A stretch of DNA of 64,000 nucleotides. Source: Xanthomonas arboricola (lineage in GTDB: Bacteria > Pseudomonadota > Gammaproteobacteria > Xanthomonadales > Xanthomonadaceae). Position 1 is the first letter of the stretch, and each line of letters starts with the position of its first letter. The stretch is taken from positions 599,572-663,571 of the forward strand of contig NZ_MIGY01000003.1 of NCBI RefSeq assembly GCF_002940665.1, read 5' to 3'. The notes under the pieces are model-generated. The model was given only the letters and a program-made list of their open reading frames with translations. It ran no database searches and was not told the origin of the DNA. Shown here piece after piece: positions 25,778 through 34,624 of the stretch. The translations under genes and the position numbers were made by a program.

Positions 25778-26838
25778 GGAGTGGGCTCCGGTTGCGGCAG
25801 GCGACGGCGCTGCAGGTAACGCGCCACCGCCGCATTGTGTTCGGCCAGGGTGGCCGAGAACGCATGCGCGCCGGTGCCATCGCCGACCGCGACGAAGTAC
25901 AGGGCATTCCCCGGCGCCGGACGCACCGCCGCCAGCAAGGCCTCACGGCCGGGCATGGCGATCGGCGTCGGGGTCAGGCCGGTACGCGTGTAGGTGTTGT
26001 ACGGCGTATCGGTGGTCAGGTCGCGGCGGCGGATATTGCCGTCGTAACTGCTGCCGATGCCGTAGATCACGGCGGGGTCGGTCTGCAGCTTCATACCCAG
26101 CTGCAGGCGGCGCAGGAACACGCCGGCAATCAGCGGACGCTCCGAGCCCAGCGCGGTTTCCTTTTCGATGATCGAAGCCAGGATCAACGCCTGCTCCGGC
26201 GAGCCGAGCGGCAGATCGGGGGCACGCTGCTCCCAGGCCTGCGCCAGCGCCTTGTCCATCGCGAGATGAGCGCGCTTGAGCACGTCCAGATCGCTGTCGC
26301 CACGCTGGTAGAGATAGGTTTCCGGCAAAAACCGGCCTTCCGGGTGCTGGTTGGCGAAACCCAGCCGCGCCATCAACGCTGCATCGTCCAGCGCGGCGAT
26401 GGATTGCTGCAGCGGCGTGGCGGTGGCGATCGCGGCACGCAGCTGGCGGAAGTTCCAGCCTTCCACGATGGTGAAGCGGTACTGGATCACCCGGCCCTGG
26501 CGCATGCGTTCGAGCAGCGCGCGCGGCGACAGCGCCGGCGCCAGCGCGTATTCGCCCACCTTGAGCTTGCCGGCCGCATCGACCTGGCGCGCGAGCAGTT
26601 GCCATTCCAGATCGGTGCCCTGCGCCACGCCGGCGGCGCGCAACTTGCGCAACGTGGCCTTGAGCGAATCGCCGGGCGCGATCACCACGCTGGGCGCGCC
26701 CGCGCTCACCGGTGTGTCGGCAAAGTGCAGGTAATGCCGCCACGCCACCAGCCCCGCAATCGCCAGCAGCGCCACGAGCAACAGGGCCGTGCCCAGCACG
26801 GCCAGACATCCACGTTTGCCAGTCACCGCCACACGCAC
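25774..26838 (-). CDS. mltG: Endolytic peptidoglycan transglycosylase MltG
   Basis: A 354-residue inner-membrane protein with one N-terminal transmembrane helix (AVLGTALLLVALLAIAGLVAW) and a periplasmic YceG domain. A LysM-like subdomain (about 50-100) precedes the catalytic region ILASIIEKETALGSERPLIAGV, where the Glu of IEKET is the active residue. The region ends with TDPAVIYGIG and NTYTRTGLTPTPI. MltG cleaves nascent glycan strands and sets their length. It couples by four bases to holB, and a 60-base gap separates it from pabB upstream. Confidence 0.94.
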   Translation of the reverse strand: MRVAVTGKRGCLAVLGTALLLVALLAIAGLVAWRHYLHFADTPVSAGAPSVVIAPGDSLKATLRKLRAAGVAQGTDLEWQLLARQVDAAGKLKVGEYALAPALSPRALLERMRQGRVIQYRFTIVEGWNFRQLRAAIATATPLQQSIAALDDAALMARLGFANQHPEGRFLPETYLYQRGDSDLDVLKRAHLAMDKALAQAWEQRAPDLPLGSPEQALILASIIEKETALGSERPLIAGVFLRRLQLGMKLQTDPAVIYGIGSSYDGNIRRRDLTTDTPYNTYTRTGLTPTPIAMPGREALLAAVRPAPGNALYFVAVGDGTGAHAFSATLAEHNAAVARYLQRRRLPQPEPTP

Positions 26839-26898
26839 CTCGTCATTGCCGCTGCACCGCGCAGGATACCGCGCGCCGGTGATGTCCCGTTGAAGCGC

Positions 26899-28254
26899 TC
26901 ATGCCTGGTCGAAGGCGCGCAGCACGCCGCGCGCCTTGGCGCGAGTCTCGTCCAGTTCGCGCTGCGGATCCGAATCCACCACGATCCCTGCGCCGGTGCG
27001 GAAATGCACCCGGTCCCCGTCCACCTCGGCGGTGCGGATCAGGATGTTCAGATCCATGTCGCCGTCGCGATTGAGCCAGCCGAATGCGCCGGTGTAGGCG
27101 CCACGCGCCGTGCGTTCGAGCTCGGCGATGATCTGCATGCAGCGCACCTTCGGGCAGCCGGTGATGGTGCCGCCCGGAAACACCGCGGCGATCGCCTGGC
27201 CCGGGGTGACGTCGGCGCGCAGACGGCCGCGCACATTGCTGACGATGTGGTGTACGTGCGCGTAGCTTTCCACGCCCATCAGCTCGTCCACTTCCACCGT
27301 CCCCGGCGCGCAGATGCGCCCCAGGTCGTTGCGTTCCAGGTCGATCAGCATGACATGCTCGGCACGTTCCTTCGGGTGGCCGACCAGCTCGCGGATGCAT
27401 GCGGCATCGTCGTCACCGGCAAAGCGCGCGCGGGTGCCGGCGATCGGGCGCGTCTGCACCACATCGCCCTGCACCGACACCAGCCGCTCGGGCGAGGAAC
27501 TCACCACCGCGCGTCCTGCCGCGACGAACAGGCCGGCAAACGGGGCGGGATTGGCCGCGCGCAGGCGCGCATGCAACGCCGCCGGATCGACGGCAGCGGC
27601 AAACACCGCATGCCAGGCGCGCGAGATATTGGCCTGGAACACATCGCCGGCGCGCAGATACTCGAGCACGCGCTCCACTGCATCGGTGAAGCGCTCCGGC
27701 GGGTCTTCGTCAACAGTCACCGGCCCGACCCAGCTGGGCAACGGCGGCAACGCGGCGCAGGCGGCAATGTCCTCGACGATGCGGGCCAGCAGATCCTCGC
27801 GGCCCGGCTCGGCCAACGCGATGCAGCGGCCTTGCACCCGGTCGCGCAATACCGCGGCAGGCGCGCGCACGGCCAGTGCGCTCGGCACGCCATCGCTGCG
27901 CGTGGGCAGCTGCAGAATCGGTTCGACCTGCGCGGCCAGCTCGTAATCCAGCAACACCGCCCAGCCGCCGCGAAACGGCCAGGGGCTGGCCGCATCGTGC
28001 GGCACGCGCTCGGCCTGCCACGCCGCATCCAGCATTTGCAGAAATGCGCCGTCCAGCACGCGTCCATCGCCGTCGCGCGTGCGTCCATCGGCGTCCAGCC
28101 GCAGGCTTGCGCCGTCTGCCAGCAGCAACACATCCCAGCGACCGTGCGCGGTGCCGGAGGCGGTGGATTCGAGCAGTGCCGGATAACGCTGCGGCGCCAG
28201 CCGATGCAGCGCCAGCAGGTCGAGGTCGGCGTGCAGGGGTCTGGTGAGCGTCAT
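26899..28254 (-). CDS. pabB: Aminodeoxychorismate synthase component I
   Basis: A 451-residue chorismate-binding enzyme of folate biosynthesis that aminates chorismate with ammonia from the glutamine amidotransferase PabA. The C-terminal chorismate_bind domain has ERLVSVQGDVVQTRPIAGTR, DLERNDLGRI, FPGGTITGCPKVRCMQI and a final GAGIVVDSDP. The position where E. coli PabB has the reactive Lys (PIKGT) is Ala here (PIAGT), as in anthranilate synthase TrpE, so specificity is less certain. The start is ATG 28254 (MTLTRPLHADLDLL); a long upstream in-frame extension is not conserved-looking. It sits between fabF and mltG, where many relatives carry pabC. Confidence 0.88.
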   Translation of the reverse strand: MTLTRPLHADLDLLALHRLAPQRYPALLESTASGTAHGRWDVLLLADGASLRLDADGRTRDGDGRVLDGAFLQMLDAAWQAERVPHDAASPWPFRGGWAVLLDYELAAQVEPILQLPTRSDGVPSALAVRAPAAVLRDRVQGRCIALAEPGREDLLARIVEDIAACAALPPLPSWVGPVTVDEDPPERFTDAVERVLEYLRAGDVFQANISRAWHAVFAAAVDPAALHARLRAANPAPFAGLFVAAGRAVVSSSPERLVSVQGDVVQTRPIAGTRARFAGDDDAACIRELVGHPKERAEHVMLIDLERNDLGRICAPGTVEVDELMGVESYAHVHHIVSNVRGRLRADVTPGQAIAAVFPGGTITGCPKVRCMQIIAELERTARGAYTGAFGWLNRDGDMDLNILIRTAEVDGDRVHFRTGAGIVVDSDPQRELDETRAKARGVLRAFDQA

Positions 28255-28392
28255 CGGCCTGGTTGGGCGTGGGGTGCTAAGAGGCGCCGCCCTGCAGGGA
28301 GGCAGGGCACGCATGATGAGAGCGATCAGCTCGCGGAGCGAATTCCTGCCGCGTACACGCGTCCTGCGCGGCGTCCATGACCGGCGTGCACC

Positions 28393-28422
28393 GTGGACCG
28401 CGAAGCATTGTTCGCGGTCCAC
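28393..28422. terminator. Hairpin after fabF
   Basis: A perfect 12-bp stem GTGGACCGCGAA / TTCGCGGTCCAC with a 6-base loop, 13 bases past the fabF stop. There is no T-run on the minus strand, so termination is uncertain; a 3'-end stabiliser is equally possible. Confidence 0.5.
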
Positions 28423-28435
28423 CAGCGCAGTGACG

Positions 28436-29671
28436 TCAGACGCGCTTGAACACCAGCGTGCCGTTGGTGCCGCCGAAGCCGAAGCCGTTGGACATCACCG
28501 CATCCACCTGCACCTCGCGCGCCACGTTCGGCACGTAATCCAGGTCGCAGCCTTCGCTGGGTTCTTCCAGATTGATGGTCGGCGGAATGATGCCGGTATG
28601 CAGCGCCATCACCGAGAAGATCGCTTCCACACCGCCGGCCGCGCCAAGCAGATGGCCGGTCATCGACTTGGTCGAGCTGACCATGGTCTTGTAGGCGTAG
28701 TCGCCCAGCGCGCGCTTCATGGCCAGGGTTTCGGCCAGATCGCCCAGCGGCGTGGAGGTGCCGTGCGCGTTGAGGTAGCCGATCTGCTCGGGATTGAGCT
28801 TGGCATCGCGCATCGCCGCGGCCATGCTGCGCGCCGCACCCTCGCCGTCTTCGCTGGGCGCGGTCATGTGGAACGCATCGGAGCTGGCGCCGAAGCCGAC
28901 CAGTTCTGCATAGATGCGCGCGCCACGTGCCTTGGCGTGTTCGTACTCTTCCAGCACCAGTACGCCGGCACCGTCGCCCAGCACGAAGCCGTCGCGCTGC
29001 TTGTCCCACGGACGCGAGGCGCCGGTCGGATCGTCGTTGCGGGTGGACATGGCCTTCATCGCGCAGAAGCCGCCCACCGAACTCGGCGAGGAACCGCGCT
29101 CGGCGCCGCCGGCCAGCATCACGTCGGCATCGCCGTGCTGGATCATGCGCATCGCGGTGCCGATCGAATGGTTGGAGGTGGCGCAGGCCGATACGGCCGA
29201 GAAGGTCGGTCCTTTCAGGCCCTTGATCAGGCTCACCTGGCCCGGCAGCATGTTGATGATGGTGCTGGGCACGTAGAACGGCGAAATCTTGCGCGCGCCG
29301 CCCTCATGGAATTTGATGGTCTGCTCTTCGATACCGAGCAGCCCGCCGATGCCGGAGCCGAGAATGGCGCCAACGCGTTCGGCATTGCTGTCGTCGATTT
29401 CCAGCCCGGAGTCGTCCAGCGCCATGAACGAGGCGCCGACACCGTAATGGATGAACGAATCCATCTTCTTGACGTCCTTGGCAGACACAAAAAGCGTGGG
29501 ATCGAAATTCTTGATCTCGCCGGCGATCTTGGTGGTGAACTGCGAGGCATCGATCTGCGTGATCGGGCCGATGCCTGAGCGCCCGTGGATGATTCCATCC
29601 CAGCTGGTGGCCAGATCATTGCCCAACGGCGACACCATGCCCATGCCGGTAACGACAACACGACGACTCAT
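28436..29671 (-). CDS. fabF: Beta-ketoacyl-ACP synthase II
   Basis: A 411-residue condensing enzyme that extends acyl-ACP with malonyl-ACP. The nucleophile Cys lies in SAVSACATSNHSIGTA (near 163). The two catalytic His are in NAHGTSTPLGD and in GHLLGAAGGVE. The end NGFGFGGTNGTLVFKRV is standard. ATG 29671 (MSRRVVVTGMGMVSPLG) is used rather than six codons upstream. It follows acpP across 140 bases that contain a terminator-like hairpin, so it may be expressed below acpP level. Confidence 0.97.
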   Translation of the reverse strand: MSRRVVVTGMGMVSPLGNDLATSWDGIIHGRSGIGPITQIDASQFTTKIAGEIKNFDPTLFVSAKDVKKMDSFIHYGVGASFMALDDSGLEIDDSNAERVGAILGSGIGGLLGIEEQTIKFHEGGARKISPFYVPSTIINMLPGQVSLIKGLKGPTFSAVSACATSNHSIGTAMRMIQHGDADVMLAGGAERGSSPSSVGGFCAMKAMSTRNDDPTGASRPWDKQRDGFVLGDGAGVLVLEEYEHAKARGARIYAELVGFGASSDAFHMTAPSEDGEGAARSMAAAMRDAKLNPEQIGYLNAHGTSTPLGDLAETLAMKRALGDYAYKTMVSSTKSMTGHLLGAAGGVEAIFSVMALHTGIIPPTINLEEPSEGCDLDYVPNVAREVQVDAVMSNGFGFGGTNGTLVFKRV

Positions 29672-29722
29672 TGCAGATCTCCTCACCACGGACCGGACGG
29701 TGCTTGCGGTTTACGATTGACG

Positions 29723-29752
29723 CTGAAAAACACAGGGCCGCATCAGCGGCCC
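29723..29752 (-). terminator. Terminator/attenuator between acpP and fabF
   Basis: On the minus strand the stem GGGCCGC / GCGGCCC with a 4-base loop is followed by TGTGTTTTT. It lies 60 bases after the acpP stop. It would let a short, abundant acpP transcript end while part of the polymerase reads on into fabF. Confidence 0.75.
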
Positions 29753-29811
29753 CATGGAATGTCTGACGCAGCAGCGGCTTGACGCACGCCACCGCGGTCA
29801 GGAACAACGCA

Positions 29812-30051
29812 TCAGCTCTTGACGTGAGCCTTGACGTAGTCGATCGCCTGCTGGACCGAGGTGATCTTCTCAGCCTCTTCGTCCGGGATCTCGCACTCGA
29901 ACTCTTCTTCCAGCGCCATCACCAGCTCGACGGTGTCCAGCGAGTCGGCACCCAGGTCATCAACGAACGATGCGCTGGTGGTGACTTCTTCTTCCTTGAC
30001 GCCGAGTTGTTCGACGACGATTTTCTTGACGCGTTCTTCGATGGTGCTCAT
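29812..30051 (-). CDS. acpP: Acyl carrier protein
   Basis: A 79-residue acidic helical protein carrying acyl chains on phosphopantetheine attached to the Ser of [10 protein letters not shown] (about residue 38). Length and the opening [17 protein letters not shown] are typical. It lies between fabG and fabF with hairpins on both sides, suggesting independent control of this very abundant protein. Confidence 0.98.
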   Translation of the reverse strand: MSTIEERVKKIVVEQLGVKEEEVTTSASFVDDLGADSLDTVELVMALEEEFECEIPDEEAEKITSVQQAIDYVKAHVKS

Positions 30052-30086
30052 TGGGGATATCGCTCCAGATGGAGTAGTGGTGGTAC

Positions 30087-30116
30087 GAAAAAAACGCCAT
30101 CGCCGCTGCGATGGCC
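30087..30116 (-). terminator. Terminator/attenuator between fabG and acpP
   Basis: On the minus strand GCCATCGC / GCGATGGC (8 bp, 4-base loop) is followed by GTTTTTTT. It lies in the 156-base gap between fabG and acpP. If it works, acpP would need read-through or its own promoter within 35 bases, which I cannot identify. Confidence 0.75.
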
Positions 30117-30207
30117 GCGTTGGATAGTGTAGTGGAAGCGACCGAGCCTTGCATTGCATCACAACTCCCGGCCGATCAGCCACTTAGCGCCTCCCGGCAC
30201 CGCACGC

Positions 30208-30951
30208 TTACGGCATGTACATGCCGCCGTTGACGTGCAGGGTCTCACCGGTGATGTAACCGGCGCTCGGGCCGGCCAGGAACGCCACCGCGTTGGCGAT
30301 GTCGCCCGGTTGACCCAGGTGGCCCAGCGCGATCTGCTGCAGCAAGGCGGTCTTGGCCTCGTCCGGCAGCGCCTTGGTCATGTCGGTATCGATGAAGCCG
30401 GGCGCCACCACATTCACGGTGACCCCACGCGAGCCGATTTCCTTGGCCAGCGACTTGGAGAACGCGATGATGCCCGCCTTGGCCGCAGCGTAGTTGGTCT
30501 GGCCGGGATTGCCGGTCACGCCCACCACCGAAGCAATGTTGACGATGCGGCCCTTGCGCGCCTTCATCATGCCGCGCATCACCGCCTTGGAGGTGCGGAA
30601 CACGCTGGTCAGGTTGGTGTCGATGATCGCCTGCCAGTCGTCGTCCTTCATCCGCATCAACAGGTTGTCGCGGGTGATGCCGGCGTTGTTGACCAGGATC
30701 GAGATCGCGCCGAACTCCTTGCCGATCGCATCGATCAGGCCATCGACCGCCGCAGCGTCGGTGACGTCGAGCTCACGGCCGTGGCCGCCCTGGGCAGCCA
30801 GGCGCGCGCCGATCGCCGCAGCGCCGGAGGCCGAGGTGGCGGTGCCGATCACGGTGGCGCCTTGTGCGGCCAGCGTGTCGGCGATAGCCGCGCCGATCCC
30901 GCGACTGGCACCGGTGACGAGGGCGATCTCGCCCTGCAGAGGCTTGCTCAT
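30208..30951 (-). CDS. fabG: 3-oxoacyl-ACP reductase
   Basis: A 247-residue short-chain dehydrogenase reducing beta-ketoacyl-ACP with NADPH. The cofactor motif TGASRGIGAA, the NNAG motif (LVNNAGITRDN), catalytic Ser (ASVVG) and YxxxK (YAAAK) are in place, with the end GGMYMP. ATG 30951 (MSKPLQGEIALVTG) is chosen over a long upstream open frame. fabD lies 82 bases upstream. Confidence 0.97.
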   Translation of the reverse strand: MSKPLQGEIALVTGASRGIGAAIADTLAAQGATVIGTATSASGAAAIGARLAAQGGHGRELDVTDAAAVDGLIDAIGKEFGAISILVNNAGITRDNLLMRMKDDDWQAIIDTNLTSVFRTSKAVMRGMMKARKGRIVNIASVVGVTGNPGQTNYAAAKAGIIAFSKSLAKEIGSRGVTVNVVAPGFIDTDMTKALPDEAKTALLQQIALGHLGQPGDIANAVAFLAGPSAGYITGETLHVNGGMYMP

Positions 30952-31033
30952 GAATGCTGTTCCTCGAATGGGGAGCTCGCGACCGCAGCCGCGAACGGTG
31001 AGGGCTGCCGGCAGCGCCGGCAGGTGCGTCGAA

Positions 31034-31978
31034 TCAGTGCGTCCACGCCTCGAGCGCGCCGGCGTAATCGGCAGGCGTGGCCAGCGAACGGGCATCCAGG
31101 CTCTTGTCGATGCGCTTGATCAGCCCGCTCAGCACCTTGCCGGGGCCGCATTCGGCGATCCGGGTGATGCCCTGGGCGGCCAGCGCCTGCACGCAGCCGG
31201 TCCATTGCACCGGCAGGTACAGCTGCTCGGCCAGCGCCTGGCGGATCGCCTCGCTGCCGGTGTGCACGCGCGCATCGACGTTCTGCACCACCGGAATCTG
31301 CGGGGCGTGCCAGCTCAGCCCGGCCATCGCTTCGGCGAGCTGGTTGGCGGCATCGCGCATCAACGGAGTGTGCGAGGGCACGCTCACCGCCAGTTTGACC
31401 GCCTTGCGCACGCCGCGCTCGGCCAACAGGGCCAGCGCGCGGTCCACCGCTGCCGCATCGCCGCCGATCACGATCTGACCGGGCGAGTTGAAATTGGCCG
31501 GCACCACCACCTGGCTGCCCGCCGCCTCGGCACAGACCTCCAGCACCAGCGCATCCTCGGCGCCCAGCACCGCCGCCATCGCACCGACGCCGGCCGGCGC
31601 GGCCGCCTGCATGAACTGGCCGCGCAGCCGCACCAGGTGCGCACCGTCGTGCAGCGACAGGGCGCCGGCTGCGACCAATGCGGTGTATTCGCCCAGGCTG
31701 TGCCCGGCCAGGACCGCCGGGCGCTGCCCGCGCTGCGCATTCCACAGTCGCCACACCGCCACGCCCGCGGCCAGCAAGGCCGGCTGGGTGTACTCGGTGC
31801 GGTTGAGCATCTCTTCCGGGCCGCCCTGGGACAGGGCCCACAGGTCGACGCCGGCGCCTTCGGAGGCTTCGGCGAAGGTTTCGCGGATCTGCGGATGCAG
31901 CTCGGACAATTCGGCCAGCATCCCTAAGGACTGCGAGCCCTGGCCGGGGAACACGACGGCGAGAGTGGATTCGGTCAC
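31034..31978 (-). CDS. fabD: Malonyl-CoA:ACP transacylase
   Basis: A 314-residue enzyme loading malonate onto ACP. VFPGQGSQ, the nucleophile elbow GHSLGEYTALVAAGAL, the catalytic His in SVPSHTPLM and the QNVDA region are visible. The start is a GTG at 31978 (reading TESTLAVVFPGQG); the longer open frame upstream runs into a decayed gene. The 3' end of that pseudogene overlaps the fabD start. Confidence 0.96.
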   Translation of the reverse strand: MTESTLAVVFPGQGSQSLGMLAELSELHPQIRETFAEASEGAGVDLWALSQGGPEEMLNRTEYTQPALLAAGVAVWRLWNAQRGQRPAVLAGHSLGEYTALVAAGALSLHDGAHLVRLRGQFMQAAAPAGVGAMAAVLGAEDALVLEVCAEAAGSQVVVPANFNSPGQIVIGGDAAAVDRALALLAERGVRKAVKLAVSVPSHTPLMRDAANQLAEAMAGLSWHAPQIPVVQNVDARVHTGSEAIRQALAEQLYLPVQWTGCVQALAAQGITRIAECGPGKVLSGLIKRIDKSLDARSLATPADYAGALEAWTH

Positions 31979-32584
31979 GCGTTGCTGCCTACAAAAATCG
32001 AGCCGGGATGATACGTGCGAAATCGCCCCGGCGTCTGTACTGCCGCGTATGCAAGGCCCGGCCAGTGCGAGCGACGGCGCGCACGCAGCACGGCGTCGGG
32101 CAGGTCCATTGCGCCATCGGCGAGCCAGTCCACGCAGATCACCGGCACCAGCACCACGGCCAGAGAGGTCGCCGCGTGGATGGCCAGGATGGCCCGCGCC
32201 GCGCCCCGGCCGAGCGCCCCAGGCGACCGGTGAGCTGCGCAAACCGCTGCAATCGTCCGGTCACCGGATACGCATGCGCCGCCACCGTCGGGCCGGCCGC
32301 ATCGCTGGCGCGCGCCATCAACCGTTGTCGCTGAGCGCCCGGGCTGCCTGCCCGTAACCGACCACGTGCGGCATATTCACCGCTAGCGCCTGCAGTTCGC
32401 CGAGCCGGCGCGCTTCCTGATCGCGCGCGGCATCGCCCTCACGGTGCGGCGGTGGACGCAAGGCGTCCAGGCCCCGGCGGCGGGCGACGAAGTTGAGTGC
32501 TCCGAGCGAGACCGCCCGGCTGGCGCGGCGGCACTGCTTCAGCCAGATGCGCTGTCCGGCGATGACGATGGTTCTGCCATGACG
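31975..32584 (-). pseudogene. Decayed lipopolysaccharide-kinase-like (WaaP/InaA-type) gene
   Basis: Three fragments in different minus-strand frames look like one gene. First is an N-terminal piece (GQRIWLKQCRRASRAVSLG ... ELQALAVNMPHVVGYGQAA, ending ALSDNG-stop). Next is a middle piece (VTGRLQRFAQLTGRLGRSA). Last is a C-terminal piece (AILAIHAATSLAVVLVPVI, DWLADGAMDLPDAVLRARRR). The catalytic core expected between ALSDNG and VTGRLQ is missing, and no start codon is in frame with the first piece. The family assignment to LPS/phosphotransferase kinases rests on the N-terminal GxxxWLKQ pattern and overall impression. It occupies the fabD-fabH gap. Confidence 0.55.
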
Positions 32585-32639
32585 GAGCGGTCCTATCACC
32601 GCCAGGCATCGCCGACCGACGCGGTACTGCCTGCCGGAC

Positions 32640-33617
32640 TCAGTAGCGCAGCAGTGCCGAGCCCCAGGTAAATCCACCACCGAACGCTTCCAGCAGCAGC
32701 AGTTGCCCCCGCTGCACGCGGCCGGAGCGAACCGCTTCGTCCAGCGCCAGCGGTACCGAGGCCGAGGAGGTATTGCCGTGGCGATCCACGGTGACGACCA
32801 CCTGCTCCATCGGCAGATCCAGCCGCTTGGCGGTGGCTTCGATGATGCGCAAGTTGGCCTGATGCGGGATCAGCCAGTCCAGGTCATGCTTGTCGTAGCC
32901 ATTGGCGGCCAGAGCTTCGTCGACCACAGAATCCAGTGCCTTGACCGCGTACTTGAACACGTCGTTGCCCTTCATCAGCAACGCACCGCCACCGTTCTTG
33001 CCTTCGCCGAAGCCCACCGACACGCCGACCGGATCCCACAGCAGCTCCTTCTTGCTGCCATCGGCATGCAGATGGGTGCTGAGGATGCCGGTCTCTTCGT
33101 CGGCCTTGAGCACGACCGCGCCCGCGCCATCGCCGAACAGCACGCAGGTGGTGCGGTCGGTCCAGTCGACGATGCGGGTCAGGGTTTCTGCGCCAACTAC
33201 CAGGACGGTCTTGGCGTCGCCGCTGCGCACGAACTTGTCGGCTACGCTGAGCGCATAGACGAAGCCCGAGCAGGCAGCGTTGACGTCCATCGCACCGCAC
33301 CCGACATTGCCCAGCCGCGCCTGCAACAGGCACGCGGTCGATGGGAAGATCAGGTCCGGAGTCGTGGTCCCGACGACGATCAGATCGAGCTCCTCGGCGG
33401 TGACGCCGGCCGCTTCCATCGCTTTCAGCGAGGCGAAATACGCTAGGTTGCTGGTGGTCTGGTCGTCGGCGACGATGTGACGCTCTCGGATACCAGTGCG
33501 CGAGTAGATCCATTCATCGCTGGTGTCGACGATCTTGGACATATCGTCGTTGGTCAACACCTTTTCGGGCAAATAGCTACCCGTGCCCGCGATTCTGGAA
33601 TAGATCCGCTTGCTCAT
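32640..33617 (-). CDS. fabH: Beta-ketoacyl-ACP synthase III
   Basis: A 325-residue initiating condensing enzyme joining an acyl-CoA primer to malonyl-ACP. The catalytic triad is visible: Cys in [12 protein letters not shown] (about 112), His in [10 protein letters not shown] and Asn in [12 protein letters not shown]. The start is ATG 33617 ([19 protein letters not shown]). rpmF lies 90 bases upstream. plsX, which sits between rpmF and fabH in E. coli, is not here. Confidence 0.97.
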   Translation of the reverse strand: MSKRIYSRIAGTGSYLPEKVLTNDDMSKIVDTSDEWIYSRTGIRERHIVADDQTTSNLAYFASLKAMEAAGVTAEELDLIVVGTTTPDLIFPSTACLLQARLGNVGCGAMDVNAACSGFVYALSVADKFVRSGDAKTVLVVGAETLTRIVDWTDRTTCVLFGDGAGAVVLKADEETGILSTHLHADGSKKELLWDPVGVSVGFGEGKNGGGALLMKGNDVFKYAVKALDSVVDEALAANGYDKHDLDWLIPHQANLRIIEATAKRLDLPMEQVVVTVDRHGNTSSASVPLALDEAVRSGRVQRGQLLLLEAFGGGFTWGSALLRY

Positions 33618-33707
33618 ACTGTTCCCTGTTGCAAGAGCCGCGGTGATCGGCGGCTCCGGAAGAAGCGAGGGTCACCCGGCGGCGTCGAACGCGCCGGGTG
33701 CCACGAA

Positions 33708-33902
33708 TCAATCTTCTTGAACGGCCGACGACTTGGTCGCAATCACCTTCTTGCCACGGTAGTAACCGTCGGCGGTGATGTGGTGGCGCAGATGGATCTC
33801 GCCGCTGGTCGGGTCGGTCGACAGCTGCTTGGCGGTCAGGGCATCGTGCGAACGGCGCTGGCCGCGACGCGACGGGGTAACTCGGGATTTCTGCACAGCC
33901 AT
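33708..33902 (-). CDS. rpmF: 50S ribosomal protein L32
   Basis: A 64-residue basic protein opening [20 protein letters not shown], the L32 signature. The central [18 protein letters not shown] segment is standard. The zinc-ligand cysteines found in some L32 proteins are absent, as in most proteobacterial versions. The yceD-rpmF-fab arrangement is ancient and links ribosome and membrane-lipid synthesis. Confidence 0.98.
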
Positions 33903-33999
33903 GGGATTGCTCCAACTTAAGTTCGATAACTGGTCTGTCGAGTCGAACAGGACGCTTCACGCCCGCGCCGACCTGTCTTTCCGCCCTTCACAGCGGCGG

Positions 34000-34509
34000 T
34001 TACTGTTTTTTGAACGCTGCCAGCGCCGCGAACGGACTGGCCTTGTCTTGCTCTTCCTGGGTCGGAACCCACTCGGCCTCGACGGCTTCGCTACCCGGCG
34101 CCATCGGCACCACCGGTATCGACAGGACCAGTTCGTCCTCGACCAGATCCGTGGCCCGCAGCATGCCATCTTCGGGCACCAGCAAGGCCTCGTACTCGGC
34201 CGGCAACGCAGCTTCATCGGCTTCGTCGCGGATCAGACCCAGACGCTGCCTGATCTGCACCGGATATAGAAAACGCTGCAGGCTGCGCTGGCAGGCCAGC
34301 GGGAGCTCGACGTCGACACTGAGTTCGACATAGGCAACCTTCAGCAGGTCGTCATGATCGAACTGGAGCGAATAGACACACTCGCCCTCGGTATCGACCA
34401 AGCTGCCTTGCAGGCGGGTCATCGCAGAGAGCGGGATGCGGCCATCGAAGCGCCTGCGCGCTGCGACCATCCGCCAAGCATCCAGCATTTCGGGTACGTT
34501 CGCGGACAT
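34000..34509 (-). CDS. yceD: YceD family protein (DUF177)
   Basis: A 169-residue protein encoded immediately upstream of rpmF in most bacteria. YceD relatives are implicated in large-subunit rRNA maturation, but the molecular role is not settled. LPLACQRSLQRFLYPV corresponds to the family's conserved C-Q-R region; acidic residues dominate the second half. ATG 34509 is used; the open frame extends 13 codons upstream into the promoter, so those codons cannot all be translated. The promoter leaves almost no 5' leader. Confidence 0.9.
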   Translation of the reverse strand: MSANVPEMLDAWRMVAARRRFDGRIPLSAMTRLQGSLVDTEGECVYSLQFDHDDLLKVAYVELSVDVELPLACQRSLQRFLYPVQIRQRLGLIRDEADEAALPAEYEALLVPEDGMLRATDLVEDELVLSIPVVPMAPGSEAVEAEWVPTQEEQDKASPFAALAAFKKQ

Positions 34510-34519
34510 AAGCCGCAGA

Positions 34520-34548
34520 ATGTTAAAGAGCCGCAGACGCCCTGTCAA
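34520..34548 (-). promoter_or_regulatory. Strong sigma-70 promoter of yceD-rpmF-fab
   Basis: A perfect -35 TTGACA, a 17-base spacer and -10 TAACAT on the minus strand. The predicted start site is only about 3-5 bases upstream of the yceD ATG. Confidence 0.88.
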
Positions 34549-34624
34549 ATCCCCCTATTCACGCGCCTGGCACAGCGCCAAGGCTGGCAGACTTCCCTGC
34601 CCGACGTCCTGTATAGCGCCCTCC

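Noticed and set aside
25720..28380. An 886-codon plus-strand frame across mltG and pabB
   Set aside because: It spans two real genes and their gap in antisense and shows no domain-like sequence.
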